Shown piece after piece: positions 38,959 to 48,702 of a DNA stretch of 64,000 nt. How positions within the stretch are numbered: position 1 is the stretch's first letter; each line of letters begins with the position of its first letter. The notes under the pieces were generated by a model that did not search any database, was not told the DNA's origin, and saw only the letters and a list, made by a program, of their open reading frames with translations. Source of the stretch: Hemileia vastatrix (lineage: Eukaryota > Basidiomycota > Pucciniomycetes > Pucciniales > Zaghouaniaceae); contig JASXTE010000001.1 in NCBI GenBank assembly GCA_030280995.1, positions 23,755,106 through 23,819,105 of the forward strand, given 5' to 3'. The translations under genes were made by a program, and so were the position numbers.

Positions 38959-40026
38959 ATGTCTGCCGAGTGTTCCCAGTGGCCAATCCACATGTCCACC
39001 TACATTGCTGCCGTTTCAACTTTCTTTCAAGCCCTTCTTCCACTCGTTGTCACCCAGTCTCCACGCCGGATCACCCTTCATGGCCAACATGCTTCCTTCT
39101 TCGACTGGATCGACGCCCCCTCAGCTGCTCCCCTCCTCACTATCTCAAATCACATCTCTACCCTCGATGACCCGCTCATGTGGTCTTTCCTGCCCTGGAA
39201 GTCGCTCTCTGATCCCGCAAAGATCCGCTGGTCACTGGGGGCGTCCGATATCCTCTTCAACAATCCGTAGCTTTTTTTCTATCTGGAATGTCTCTCTCTC
39301 ATATTCACTTGCTCCCCTTCCCATAGGCTCACTTCTTTCCTGTTCTCACGTGGTCAAGTCATTGAAACTGTTCGCGGCAGAGGAATCTATCAGCCAGCCA
39401 TTGACCAAGCTATCCAGCACATCAATCTTTCCCACTGGGTATAAACGCCCCTGACCCCCCTCCCTCCCCATGTTTCTCTCCCTTCTCACATCTTCCTTCC
39501 TAGGTCCATATCTTTCCTGAAGGTCGCGTCCATCAGCCTTGCCATCCTCACTCTCCTCATTCTTTACTCAGATTCAAATGGGGGGTATGTCAATGTTCCC
39601 ATTACTAATCCCACTTTGTCTTAGATATCTTACTATTCCCTTTCTCGCCATGCTTAGGTTTCAAGGATCTTGATGGAGTCTGATCCAGAGCCATTCGTCA
39701 TCCCAATTTGGCTCCACAACTTTGATCGCCTCATGCCTGAAAACCGTCCTTTTCCCAACAAATTTTTCCCTCGTCGAGTTGATTCTCTTTCCCTCACATT
39801 CTCCACTCCGATCAATCGGAAACCTTTCAGAAATGATGATGGTACAATCACAAATCTATCTGAACTTATTTCTAAATACAAATCCTTACGTCACCCCACT
39901 CACCGGGTTTCTTCTCCTTCTGATTCCATTAAAATGAACTACAGAGTTCAAATTGCTAGCTTGTTGAGAACACATTTACAAGAATTAGGTAATCACGTTC
40001 ACTTGTCACAAAAAAGCTTAGTTTAG
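38959..40026 (+). CDS. TAZ1: Tafazzin, mitochondrial cardiolipin transacylase
   Basis: Exons 38959-39266, 39327-39438, 39504-39584 and 39658-40026 join in frame to 289 residues, close to the length of human tafazzin. The acyltransferase HX4D motif is NHISTLDD (His65, Asp70). RWSLGASDILFNNP follows, then GQVIETVRGRGIYQPAIDQA, the second motif VHIFPEGRVHQP (residues 141-152), FKWGVSRILMESDPEPFVIP and IWLHNFD. All are tafazzin hallmarks. The N-terminal hydrophobic stretch (YIAAVSTFFQALLPLVV) would anchor it in the mitochondrial membrane. Tafazzin moves acyl chains between phospholipids to mature cardiolipin. Intron 1 has a weak donor (gtagct). The C-terminal ~20 residues are less certain because a gt at 'gaattaggtaat' could start a further intron. 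Confidence 0.9.
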
Positions 40027-40086
40027 CATTTGTTGCTCCTTCGTTTTTTTACATATCAATCAGTTTCGTGTACAAACTCTCCGATA

Positions 40087-40117
40087 AGTTCCTTTTTTTT
40101 TTTTTTTTTTTTTTTAG
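40087..40117 (+). repeat. T-tract downstream of tafazzin
   Basis: About 28 consecutive T after the tafazzin stop. It could be the reverse-complemented tail of a retroposed sequence. Confidence 0.6.
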
Positions 40118-40158
40118 CATGTAATTACAATCATATCTTTCATTTGTCGCACATATAG

Positions 40159-40286
40159 CTACAGCTAAACCAAAAAAAGCTTGCGGGTTTCTTGCCACTC
40201 ATTTCCTGCCAAAAGCGACCTCAACTCATGTTTTTTTGCGGGGAATCGGAGACAAGAAAGCCGCAAGCTTTTCTGGTTTTGCTGTA
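40159..40286. repeat. Hairpin 1 of the foldback cluster
   Basis: The left arm CTACAGCTAAACC...AAGCTTGCGGGTTTCTTG is complementary to CAAGAAAGCCGCAAGCTT...GGTTTTGCTGTAC, arms about 40 bp with few mismatches. Confidence 0.7.
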
Positions 40287-40511
40287 CTTCAATAAATGTT
40301 GGTGAGTTTTCGCCACTCCAACTTCAACTTTGGGACACAGGTATCTGCAAAAGCGGCTGGTGCCTGTTCCACTTTCAATGTAACATTTCGGCTTAGTGTG
40401 TATAAAAAGATAAAACGATATTGAAAGTGGAACAGGTATCTGCCGTTTCTGCAAGTACCTCTCCCAAAGTTGAAGTTGGCGTTGCGAAAATTCGTTAACA
40501 TTTATTGAAGT
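40286..40511. repeat. Hairpin 2 of the foldback cluster
   Basis: Arms 40286-40379 and 40420-40511 are imperfect reverse complements over about 92 bp (ACTTCAATAAATGTT ... AACATTTATTGAAGT at the base; CCTGTTCCACTTTCAAT / ATTGAAAGTGGAACAGG near the loop). The loop is 40 bases. The region is non-coding as far as I can see. Confidence 0.85.
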
Positions 40512-40559
40512 GCCTATACTTACATTTTTTTTCTCCATGTGTATGAACCTCTCACCGCG

Positions 40560-40630
40560 GGCAAAAGTGTCACATTTGCATGTTGAGTGGAGCATTGCCA
40601 GACAAAATGCAAATGTGACACACTTTTGCC
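40560..40630. repeat. Hairpin 3 of the foldback cluster
   Basis: GGCAAAAGTGTCACATTTGCAT (40560-40581) pairs with 40607-40630, with a 2-base CA insertion. The loop is 25 bases. Confidence 0.85.
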
Positions 40631-40643
40631 TCCAAAGGAAAAA

Positions 40644-40958
40644 CTAGTGCAATGATAAGAAGAAAACTATTAGGAAGGGACTTAGCCCGTGAGGGACAAA
40701 TGAAGTATAAATCTTTTTGGAGGCAATTAAGAAAGTGGCAACGTCGGAGATAATAGGAGATAAGGAGAGAGTATATAAAGAAGAAGTGTTAAAGGGGATT
40801 TTGTATTGCTTGGCAGCATGGAGAATAGCATATGCTGGGTAGGTGTAGCAATACATAAGTGTGTTCAGGTATGTCTTTACTGCTCGTGGCACAGTTTGTA
40901 TGTATATACATACAGGTTGGTAAGTCCACAACTCTAAAATGGTAAGGATAGTTGTTGA
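40644..40958 (-). pseudogene. LINE ORF2 C-terminal fragment
   Basis: Minus-strand text ending YKIPFNTSSLYTLSLSPIIS, DVATFLIASKKIYTSF resembles the end of the LINE at 62062-62268 (HKLPFTTSAILSNSPVMAAV, AKFLVDTCRF). The upstream part includes ILTILELWTYQP, also found at 51542-51745. A PIF-type element begins at 40959 inside it. Confidence 0.6.
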
Positions 40959-41667
40959 GGGCATCTACCATCGTGTCGGTAAAAAATAAGTATATAATTG
41001 CATGTTACTTGGGTCATTTCATAATGAATTGCCATATTCAACCACCCTATGCAGTATCTTTTACTATTCACTCCATTTAGTTAATATTCAACCATCGTAG
41101 TTTGGCTCCTATTCATTAAACCTCAATTCTTTTTTTTCCTTCTCATGGCTTTTAACATAGTTGATGAATTACTTGAAATGGAAGAAGAAGATTATATCAT
41201 TTCATATCTCTTTGACAATACAAACAAAAATAGATCAAGACAAAAAAAAAGAAATACTCAATTGAAATCGACTAGAAGGCCATCAAAGACTAATGAATGA
41301 CTACTTTTACCCCTTCTGTACATACAACAGCATCATGTTTGAGTGATGTTTCTGTATGACCAGGGATTTGTTTAACAAGATTTGTGAAGACTTACAAAGA
41401 CATAACTCTTTTTGGATATGGAAAAAGGTAAGATAGGTTTTTATCAGTAACACTAATCACAAATTTATTTACATAATATTTTTTAGGACTGTTGTGGTCA
41501 ATTAGGCTTATCACCACAGCAAAAAAATGACATCTGCTTTACAACAACTTGCTTTTGGGATCTCTGCTGATAGCACTGATGAGTATGTATGTATTGGTGA
41601 AACAACTGCCCTCAGAGCACTCAAGCATTTCATAAAAGATATAATCAGTATATATGAAGAGGAATAC
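40959..41667 (+). mobile_element. ALP1-like PIF element, 5' part only
   Basis: It begins GGGCATCTACCATCG and then carries the same ~160-bp terminus as the long inverted repeats at 15719 and 31400, followed by a transposase gene. The 3' part is replaced by an LTR from about 41668. It inserted into the LINE fragment after TTGTTGA. Confidence 0.6.
41145..41667 (+). pseudogene. ALP1/PIF-like transposase N-terminal fragment
   Basis: From ATG 41145 the product reads MAFNIVDELLEMEEEDYIIS, then after a frameshift DYFYPFCTYNSIMFE and CMTRDLFNKICEDLQRHNSF. An intron (gtaaga...ttttttag, about 41428-41487) leads to DCCGQLGLSPQQK, TSALQQLAFGISADSTDEY, GETTALRALKHFIKDI and IYEEEYCWP. This is the N-terminal region of the plant-type PIF/ALP1 nuclease family. 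The catalytic DDE part is lost. It is unrelated in sequence to the Harbinger transposases at 16667 and 28461. Confidence 0.75.
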
Positions 41668-42392
41668 TGTTGGCCAGGCTATTCCAGGAGCCCAGTAAAT
41701 GATATGTTAACTTATAAGACCTGAAAGAGGGGGTAAGAATTGTATTTAATGTATATAAATTAATATTTTATTGCATAATAAAATTATATAAGTATTTTAT
41801 TACATATAAGTGTTATATTAATTTTATTGGTTATATAAATTTTTTATACATTTAAATTAAACATAATATATATTATATTCTACAAATAATGGCGCATTTT
41901 TATGTATTTAATAATTATAAGTTTATATTTAATTAATTAAAAACATATATTATAATTATAAGTGTAAAATTTACTTATAATATAATTAAATTAATTATTT
42001 ATATTTATATATTAAATATCATTTTTTATAGTATTAAACAATAAATAATGACGCTTCTTTTGACCCATAATTGTGTCAGGAAAAACTAATTAATACTAAA
42101 TTGAAATTAATTACATATTTTGTTGCGTCAGAATATTTTTTGTTTCACTTAAAAATCCTTAAATCAGACTGTACCATCTGTTTTGAATTATTTTTCTTAT
42201 AGTTCCTATGTTCCAGGCTTGTTTAGTTATTCACTATTTTTACTTACTGATTTGGGAATTAATGGTGGGAAAATTGGATTCTTAATTGGGGTTTTTAATT
42301 ATTTGTTTCATATTTTTCTCTACATTGTTATGTTTCACTTATTCTTTTAGATTCTTGTTTCATTCTATTATATTTCTTGTATTTACAAATAT
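41668..42392 (+). repeat. Truncated LTR directly before element 2
   Basis: Collinear with the first ~725 bp of the element 2 LTR (GGCTATTCCAGGAG..., TTTATTGCATAATAAAATTA, GACGCTTCTTTTGACCC). It stops at ACAAATAT, where the full 5' LTR begins with TGTCAG. The missing 3' part of this LTR is not found after element 2. Confidence 0.85.
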
Positions 42393-43523
42393 TGTCAGCC
42401 AGGCTATTCCAGGAGTCCAGTAAATGATATGTAACTTATAAAACCTGAAAGAGTGGGTAAGAATTGTATTTAATGTATATAAATTAATATTTTATTGAAT
42501 AATAAAATTATATAAGTATCTTATTACATATAAGTGTTATATTAATTTTATTGATTATATAAATTTTTATATACATTTAAATTGAACATGATATAATATA
42601 TTCTACAAATAATGGCGCATTCTTATGTATTTAATAATTATAAATTTATATTTAATTAATTGAAAAATATATATTATAATTATAAGTGTAAAATTGACTT
42701 ATAATATATTTAAATTAATTATTTAAATTTATATATTAAATAACACCTTTCATATAATACTAAACAATAATTAATGACGCTTCTTTTGACCCTTAATTGT
42801 GTCAGGAAAAACCAATTAATTAATTTATACTAAATTGAGATTAATTACATGTTTTGTTGCGTCAAAGTATTTTTTGTTTCACTTAAAATATCCTTAAATC
42901 AGACTGTACCATCTGTTTGGAATTATTTTTCTCATAGTTCCTATGTTCCAATCTTGTTTAGTTATTCACTATTTTTACTTACTGATTTGGGAATTAATGG
43001 CGGGAAAATTGGATTCTTAATTGGGGTTTTTAATTATTTGTTTCATATTTTTCTCTACATTGTTATGTTTCATTTACTCTTTGATATATTTGTTTTATTC
43101 TATTCTAATTATTGTATTTACAAATATAGTGGCGCTTCAGAGGACCCATTGCCTATAAAAGGGCCTTGGATAATCCCCTGTAGCCCCATCACTTACTATA
43201 TACTCAACAATTTAACATATTTTATTATAACCGTTTGATTATTATTTTTATTAGTATTACAAATCTAATTTAAATTTTATATAACAAATTAAAGGTTGCA
43301 ATAAGTTTGATAGTAAATACAGTGCTTGCCGCGCATAACCCTTACTTGAAATAATAATATTATTAATAAAACCTCATCCTTTGTCACCTCTCCAGATACT
43401 CGTCGTTGGTTTCCTTTTAAATAAATTAAATAATATTTTACATCTTGTTTTCTTTTTATTTTCTCCTTGTCCTCCTCCTTTTCTCCCTTTTTCTTCTTCC
43501 CTCTTCTAGACGAGTGACCGACA
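42393..43523 (+). repeat. 5' LTR of element 2
   Basis: 1131 bp, TGTCAG...CGACA. It contains CCTATAAAAGGGCC at about 43151-43164, also in the 3' LTR, a good candidate for the element promoter TATA box. Confidence 0.9.
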
Positions 43524-43525
43524 AC

Positions 43526-43538
43526 TGGGGACCTTTCC
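43526..43538 (+). other. Primer-binding site of element 2
   Basis: TGGGGACCTTTCC two bases after the LTR; TGG is the complement of a tRNA CCA end. Element 3 has TGGGGGCCTTTCC at the same offset. The tRNA was not identified. Confidence 0.6.
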
Positions 43539-44199
43539 TAAACGATGACGATGATCGAGCCTGGCGACGAACGACAAATGCACGGACCACCTAGCAAAAA
43601 AAGAAACTTTTGCTGCGACCATGTTTCAAACTTGGGTTCAATATATTAGGTTTATATTATATTAAATCATATATTATTTTGAAGTGATTTTTTGATCACT
43701 ATAGTAAGTTCACCTTTGCACCACTCACTCATATTACTATATTTTTACTGCAATAACAGTGATTGTGGCTTAATTGCTGATTCACTGAGTGTAAGTGTTC
43801 AACTATTAATTTTTTTTTCCTAGTTGACCATTATAGAGTGTTAAATCCTCTTAGTCCTAGAAAAATCAACATTATTATTAATACAAATTGAATTATTAAA
43901 TTAATTTTTTATTATTATTAATTATTATTAATTTTGGTTGACTTAAAAGTACTTTGTGCTTAGTCCCATATATATTTCCATATTTAATATTGGTAATTTA
44001 ATTAATTGGTTGAATTAACTTGATTGTTTATTCCCAATTTAGCTTTGCAATCCATTTTATTAATTAATTTTATTATAAATATTACTTTATATTAAAAATT
44101 TTTTTTATATATAATTTAATTAATTAAAAATTTTTTTTGGAGCAATTATTAACTGACTTTTATTAATTTTTTTACAAGTTAATTAATCTTCCCACTATT
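43539..44199 (+). other. Untranslated leader of element 2
   Basis: About 660 bases, AT-rich, without a supported ORF, between the primer site and the gag ATG. Confidence 0.6.
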
Positions 44200-47100
44200 A
44201 TGTCCAACAATTTGGCTGAAAAAATGGATAAGATGCAAGTGGATGAAATTGAAATTGATTATGATGCTGATACTGTGAGTTCTTCTAAAGTTGAACATAA
44301 CAAATCTTATGCTAACAAGAAAAATTCACATAATTCAGGATATGGAAATGACAGGAGAGGTAAACAAATCAAACCCCCTTCCCCCAGCACAACAGAAGGA
44401 AGTAAAGCCTCTAGTACCTCAAGAAGGTCTTCCAAAAGGATTCAAAATAAAAAAGCTTCCTCTACGACAACAAATCAGCAACCTGTCCAGTCATATAAAA
44501 GAGCTGAAGACAGAAAACATGAGGTACAAAGCAAAAGTAGACACCTTGTGGGATCAGGTTCAAGAACTCAGGAACCAAAATCAGGCCCAGGCCCCTCCTC
44601 AGTTGCCTCCCAATCAGCCTCAGTTTCAGGCTCAACCTTCACAGCCACCCAGCTCAACCATCCAAAATCCAAATACTATGGAAGTAGAGCAATGGAAATG
44701 GGATTATCTAATCAGTCACTACCAACAGAATGTGCAACACCCTCCTCATCATCAGCCTGGCCCATCCAGAACACCCAATTTCCATCCACCTCCTCATCCC
44801 TTCCAACAAAGCAGGAGAAAGAAGGCCCAAGCACAATCCCAAACTCAGTCTCAGGGGAAGTTTCCTCCTCTGCTATGGTAAGTAAATTGGTTGATAGTCA
44901 CTTGGGTATGTTTTCTAATAAAACTTCTTCTGCAGGTAATATTATTGAACATGGTGAAAGAACAGTTAAACCTGTTGAAAGACAGCTTCCTGTAACTAGT
45001 AGCCCTATTGATGTAATTAGCAAATTGTCATTTGATGAACCTTTACATTTAACTTCTACTTCTTTAATTAATCCTTCTCTTGCAATTAAAAATGATTCTG
45101 TTCCCCCTGAAATCTATACCTTAATTGAAAAAACTTCTGAGGAAATATTGAAAGATACCCTTGATTTTAATGTTGTGAAAGACAAACGTTTGAGAGATGT
45201 GTTAATCCATGAAAATGATAGATTAAATAATTTACACTTTCAATGTAAAGTGAGTTCTTCTGTACAAAATACAGCTTATTTAAAAATCAAAGAGACCTTG
45301 AATATTGTTCTTAGTCAACAAAAACAAATAAGGAGTGACAATAGAGCTATCTCAGATAAAAATATCAATCTACATAAGACCTTGAGTGAATTGAAACCCC
45401 TTATCGAGGAAAATTATTCATTAAAAAGTGAAATAAAGTCTCTAAAAAATGAGTTTAAAAAGCTAAAGAATGATTTCCATGCACCGAATACCAAACACAC
45501 AGTTTCTGAGGACAGAAATGTTTTATCTCTTGCAAAAATAGATGACCAAATGTCTGAAATTCCAAGGATAAGAAACTATATGTCTGACCTGCAGGAAAAA
45601 TTTTCAACCTTAACCATCAATAATCATGGTATAAGTGAGAATGCTGCCCATATGCTGCATAGAAATAAAGAAAAAGAACCTGAACAGAGTTCCTCTTTTC
45701 TTCCTCATATTTCAGCCATTAAAAAAGCTGATAATGAGTCTGTCAAATCTTTTGCTACTAGCAAAAAATCTTGTGATGGTCATGTACCAACTGGTTCTGT
45801 AAATAATGAAATTTCTGAACACCTGGCTAAACTTCAGGAATTATTAATAATGAATAATTCAAACCAGAAAATGGACCATCCCAGTAGTCAGAAAAATTGG
45901 CCTAAATTGGACCAATATCCTACCTTTGATGGTGATTCTTCTTCTGATTGGCAACACTTTATCCAAAGAATTAATAATTTAAAGAGATATTATAAACTAC
46001 CTGATGAGGAAATTGTTTCTAAGCTAATTTCTTTATTTTCCAATGTAGCCTTGATGTGGTATGAATCTGTTCTTCTAGATAACAATCATTATACATGGAA
46101 TGATTGGAAATCCTTGATTGAGAATCAGTTTGGTGGTTCAAAATTCAGGTTAGCTCATCAAAGACTGTATGAGAATACTAGATATGTATCCTCCTCTGTT
46201 GAAAAGCCCATTGTTTTACTTATGAAAGTGACAAAAATCCTAAGAGCAATTGATCCAAAGATGGATTATGATATTTGGAGAGATAAAATCTTGTATAAAT
46301 TACCAAATTCTCTTAGAGATTTGATTGTGGCTAGAACTGAACATGTAAGGGAAAATTCTTCTTTCATTAATATCTGTAATGAAGTACTGCTCAACCATAG
46401 ATATGAACCAAAGAATTACCTTGGTAAATCTTATAATGATCAGAATAAACCTTCTACAAAGCTCCCAGAAAAACCTGGTAAACCCTCTGCCCCAGTTGCA
46501 CCTAAAAAATATGCAACAAATACTTGTTATAAATGTAACAAACCGTGGCAGAAGGGTCATGTTTGTGACAAGAAAATTCATCTTGTTGAACAAAATGAAG
46601 ACACTGATGAAGTTGAACTTGATGTCAATAACTCTTCTAGTGACTGTGAAAGTAATATCTCCTATGACAATGAATCTGTTAAAGATGTTTTAATGTTGGA
46701 ACAGGATGTCCATTATTTAAATAATATATCTGAAGAATGTGTATTGGATTTATCTTCAGTAGAAAATGCTGAAATAATTAAAGATATTACTAACAATTCT
46801 ATACCTATATCCCCTTTGAAGGCACCTGTTATCATTAATGGTAAAAATGTTGATGTAGTTCTTGATTCTGGTGCTGGAGGAAGTGTAGTGTCTGAAAAAG
46901 CTTTAGCTTCAGTGGATAAGGAATATTTGAGTAAATTATTACCTATAACTTCTGAAAAATGGAGAGGGTATGGTTCTACCTTAATTCCTATTGGCAAATA
47001 CAAAACCTCTGTATTCTTCAAATATAATGGTGGTTTTATCAGAGCTATTTGTGAATTTGTTGTCATGAAAAATGATAATTTAAGCAATTGGTTTATTATG

Positions 47101-48702
47101 GTAAGTGATATTTTAACCATGTTTGGTGTAAAACTGGACCCAGCAAATAATTGCTTTACCTTAGGAATAAATAGCAAAAGGAAATTCAAAATTTCCTCTC
47201 CTAGAACTTCTAAGCATCTGTTGAAATCTTGTAACTCACTAATCCACTGTAAAGGAAGAACAACAACTGAAATGGATGATTTATTAAATGAAATAAATAC
47301 TGCTTCTTTTGGTGATCAGTTGACTAGTGAACAAAAGGATTCTATTATTGCCTCTATTACCTCTTTCCCTATGGCTTTTGCTCATGGTTCTCATGTCTTG
47401 GGAATTGTTCAGGAAGAAATTAAAATTACCTTATCCTGTAATTTGAGTGATATTCCTCCTACTCTTAAGAAAAAACCATATCCTGCTTCTCCATCAAAAA
47501 GAAAAGATATTGAAGATAATATTGCAACATTATTAAAAATGAATATCATTGAGAAAGTAGATGTCACCCCCAAATATTGTGTCATCTCCCCAGTCTTGAT
47601 TTCTTATGAAAAAGATAAGGCTAGATTATGTGGAGATTACAGAGCTTTGAACACTTATACTGTTGATGATATCTATCCTTTACCCAGAATTAATTCAATA
47701 CATGCTACCTTGCAAGGTGCAAAATTTATTAGTTGTCTGGATGGTAATAAAGGTTATCATCAAGTTCCAGTTGAGAAAAATTCTCAAAATTTTTTGCTTA
47801 TTGCTACTCATATGGGAATATATAAGTATGTTAGGATGCCATTTGGCCCTAAAAATGCTCCTTCAGTTTTCCAGAAAGTCATGGATAACACTTTCCATCA
47901 AGAAATTATTGAAGGATGGCTCATGGTTTATATTGATGACATTATTGTTTTTTCTAAAACTTTTGATGAACATATGATTCACTTGAATAGAGTTTTCCAA
48001 AAAATGGATGATATCAATATGACCTTATCGTTAAAAAAGTGTAAATTTGGTTTTCAATCTTTGAAAGTCCTTGGCCATGTTGTGTCAGGCTTACAAATTT
48101 GTGTAGACCAAAACAAAGTTGCAGCCATCCAAAATGTGAAAGCACCAACTTCTGTAAGAGAAGTCCAAAGTTTTTTGGGGATGTGTGGCTATTATAGACA
48201 ATATATTAAAAATTATCAGGTCATAGCCTTGCCTCTTACAAAACTGACCAGAAATGATGTTGCCTTTCTCTGGAATAATGACTGTCAAAAAGATTTTGAT
48301 ACATTAAAAAGTTGCTTGATGACAGCCCCTATATTGGCTCTTCCAGATTTTAACAAGCCATTTGTCCTATATACAGATGCTAGCTTTATTGGTCTGGGTG
48401 CTGCCCTTCACCAAAAGCAAATTATTGATGATAAATCCTCAGAGGTTGTAATTTGTTATATTTCAAGAACCTTAAGAAATAGTGAATTGAAATATGGTGC
48501 CACTCAATTGGAGTGCTTAGCAGTTGTTTGGGCTCTTGAGAAACTTCATTACTATTTGGATGACCAAAAATTTGAGTTGGTAACTGACTGTAGTGCTGTG
48601 AAGTCTCTCTTAAACCTAAAGACACCTAACAGACATATGTTCAGGTGGCAACTAGCTGTTCAAGAATACAGAGGAAGGATGACAATTATCCATAGAGCTT
48701 GA
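44200..48702 (+). CDS. Gag-protease-RT-RNase H polyprotein of element 2
   Basis: 1500 codons from ATG 44200. A Ser/Thr-rich N-terminus (1-230) overlaps a second frame, and a coiled region (LKSEIKSLKNEFKKLKNDF, about 405-425) follows. The gag core contains WPKLDQYPTFDGDSSSDWQ, and a zinc knuckle CYKCNKPWQKGHVC sits near residue 775. The protease motif LDSGAGGSV is near 889. Reverse transcriptase has LCGDYRALN, MPFGPKNAPSVFQ and catalytic YIDD near 1244, and RNase H has YTDASFIGLGA near 1391 with ECLAVVWALEKL. It ends at a TGA right after IIHRA, where element 3 has the sense text AGTLHSNVD. The downstream integrase is in the same frame, so this is one polyprotein with a single nonsense codon. 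Confidence 0.9.
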   Translation: MSNNLAEKMDKMQVDEIEIDYDADTVSSSKVEHNKSYANKKNSHNSGYGNDRRGKQIKPPSPSTTEGSKASSTSRRSSKRIQNKKASSTTTNQQPVQSYKRAEDRKHEVQSKSRHLVGSGSRTQEPKSGPGPSSVASQSASVSGSTFTATQLNHPKSKYYGSRAMEMGLSNQSLPTECATPSSSSAWPIQNTQFPSTSSSLPTKQEKEGPSTIPNSVSGEVSSSAMVSKLVDSHLGMFSNKTSSAGNIIEHGERTVKPVERQLPVTSSPIDVISKLSFDEPLHLTSTSLINPSLAIKNDSVPPEIYTLIEKTSEEILKDTLDFNVVKDKRLRDVLIHENDRLNNLHFQCKVSSSVQNTAYLKIKETLNIVLSQQKQIRSDNRAISDKNINLHKTLSELKPLIEENYSLKSEIKSLKNEFKKLKNDFHAPNTKHTVSEDRNVLSLAKIDDQMSEIPRIRNYMSDLQEKFSTLTINNHGISENAAHMLHRNKEKEPEQSSSFLPHISAIKKADNESVKSFATSKKSCDGHVPTGSVNNEISEHLAKLQELLIMNNSNQKMDHPSSQKNWPKLDQYPTFDGDSSSDWQHFIQRINNLKRYYKLPDEEIVSKLISLFSNVALMWYESVLLDNNHYTWNDWKSLIENQFGGSKFRLAHQRLYENTRYVSSSVEKPIVLLMKVTKILRAIDPKMDYDIWRDKILYKLPNSLRDLIVARTEHVRENSSFINICNEVLLNHRYEPKNYLGKSYNDQNKPSTKLPEKPGKPSAPVAPKKYATNTCYKCNKPWQKGHVCDKKIHLVEQNEDTDEVELDVNNSSSDCESNISYDNESVKDVLMLEQDVHYLNNISEECVLDLSSVENAEIIKDITNNSIPISPLKAPVIINGKNVDVVLDSGAGGSVVSEKALASVDKEYLSKLLPITSEKWRGYGSTLIPIGKYKTSVFFKYNGGFIRAICEFVVMKNDNLSNWFIMVSDILTMFGVKLDPANNCFTLGINSKRKFKISSPRTSKHLLKSCNSLIHCKGRTTTEMDDLLNEINTASFGDQLTSEQKDSIIASITSFPMAFAHGSHVLGIVQEEIKITLSCNLSDIPPTLKKKPYPASPSKRKDIEDNIATLLKMNIIEKVDVTPKYCVISPVLISYEKDKARLCGDYRALNTYTVDDIYPLPRINSIHATLQGAKFISCLDGNKGYHQVPVEKNSQNFLLIATHMGIYKYVRMPFGPKNAPSVFQKVMDNTFHQEIIEGWLMVYIDDIIVFSKTFDEHMIHLNRVFQKMDDINMTLSLKKCKFGFQSLKVLGHVVSGLQICVDQNKVAAIQNVKAPTSVREVQSFLGMCGYYRQYIKNYQVIALPLTKLTRNDVAFLWNNDCQKDFDTLKSCLMTAPILALPDFNKPFVLYTDASFIGLGAALHQKQIIDDKSSEVVICYISRTLRNSELKYGATQLECLAVVWALEKLHYYLDDQKFELVTDCSAVKSLLNLKTPNRHMFRWQLAVQEYRGRMTIIHRA
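44291..44881 (+). CDS. Overlapping +1-frame ORF at the gag start (196 aa)
   Basis: Fully inside the gag region but one frame over. It encodes PPAQQKEVKPLVPQEG, LRQQISNLSSHIKELKTEN (coiled coil), a Gln/Pro-rich middle, VEQWKWDYLISHYQQN and a basic tail (QQSRRKKAQAQ). The matching frame of element 3 has LQEQIHSLSTLLNTL, SKWKWDFYAQNYNN and RGKPRRGRGNG in the same order. The gag frame over the same bases is low-complexity. Conservation in this frame suggests a real product, perhaps the true gag N-terminus reached by frameshifting or an accessory protein. Family unknown. Confidence 0.6.
   Translation: MNITNLMLTRKIHIIQDMEMTGEVNKSNPLPPAQQKEVKPLVPQEGLPKGFKIKKLPLRQQISNLSSHIKELKTENMRYKAKVDTLWDQVQELRNQNQAQAPPQLPPNQPQFQAQPSQPPSSTIQNPNTMEVEQWKWDYLISHYQQNVQHPPHHQPGPSRTPNFHPPPHPFQQSRRKKAQAQSQTQSQGKFPPLLW

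Noticed and set aside
42849..43238. ORF inside the element 2 LTR (also 50861-51226)
   Set aside because: Present in both LTRs but hydrophobic and AT-driven, without a domain, and overlapping the promoter region, so not called a gene.
48700..48702. Genome-wide TGA reassignment
   Set aside because: TGA interrupts several transposon genes, but TAA and frameshifts do too, and the host genes use no internal TGA. Ordinary decay explains it.
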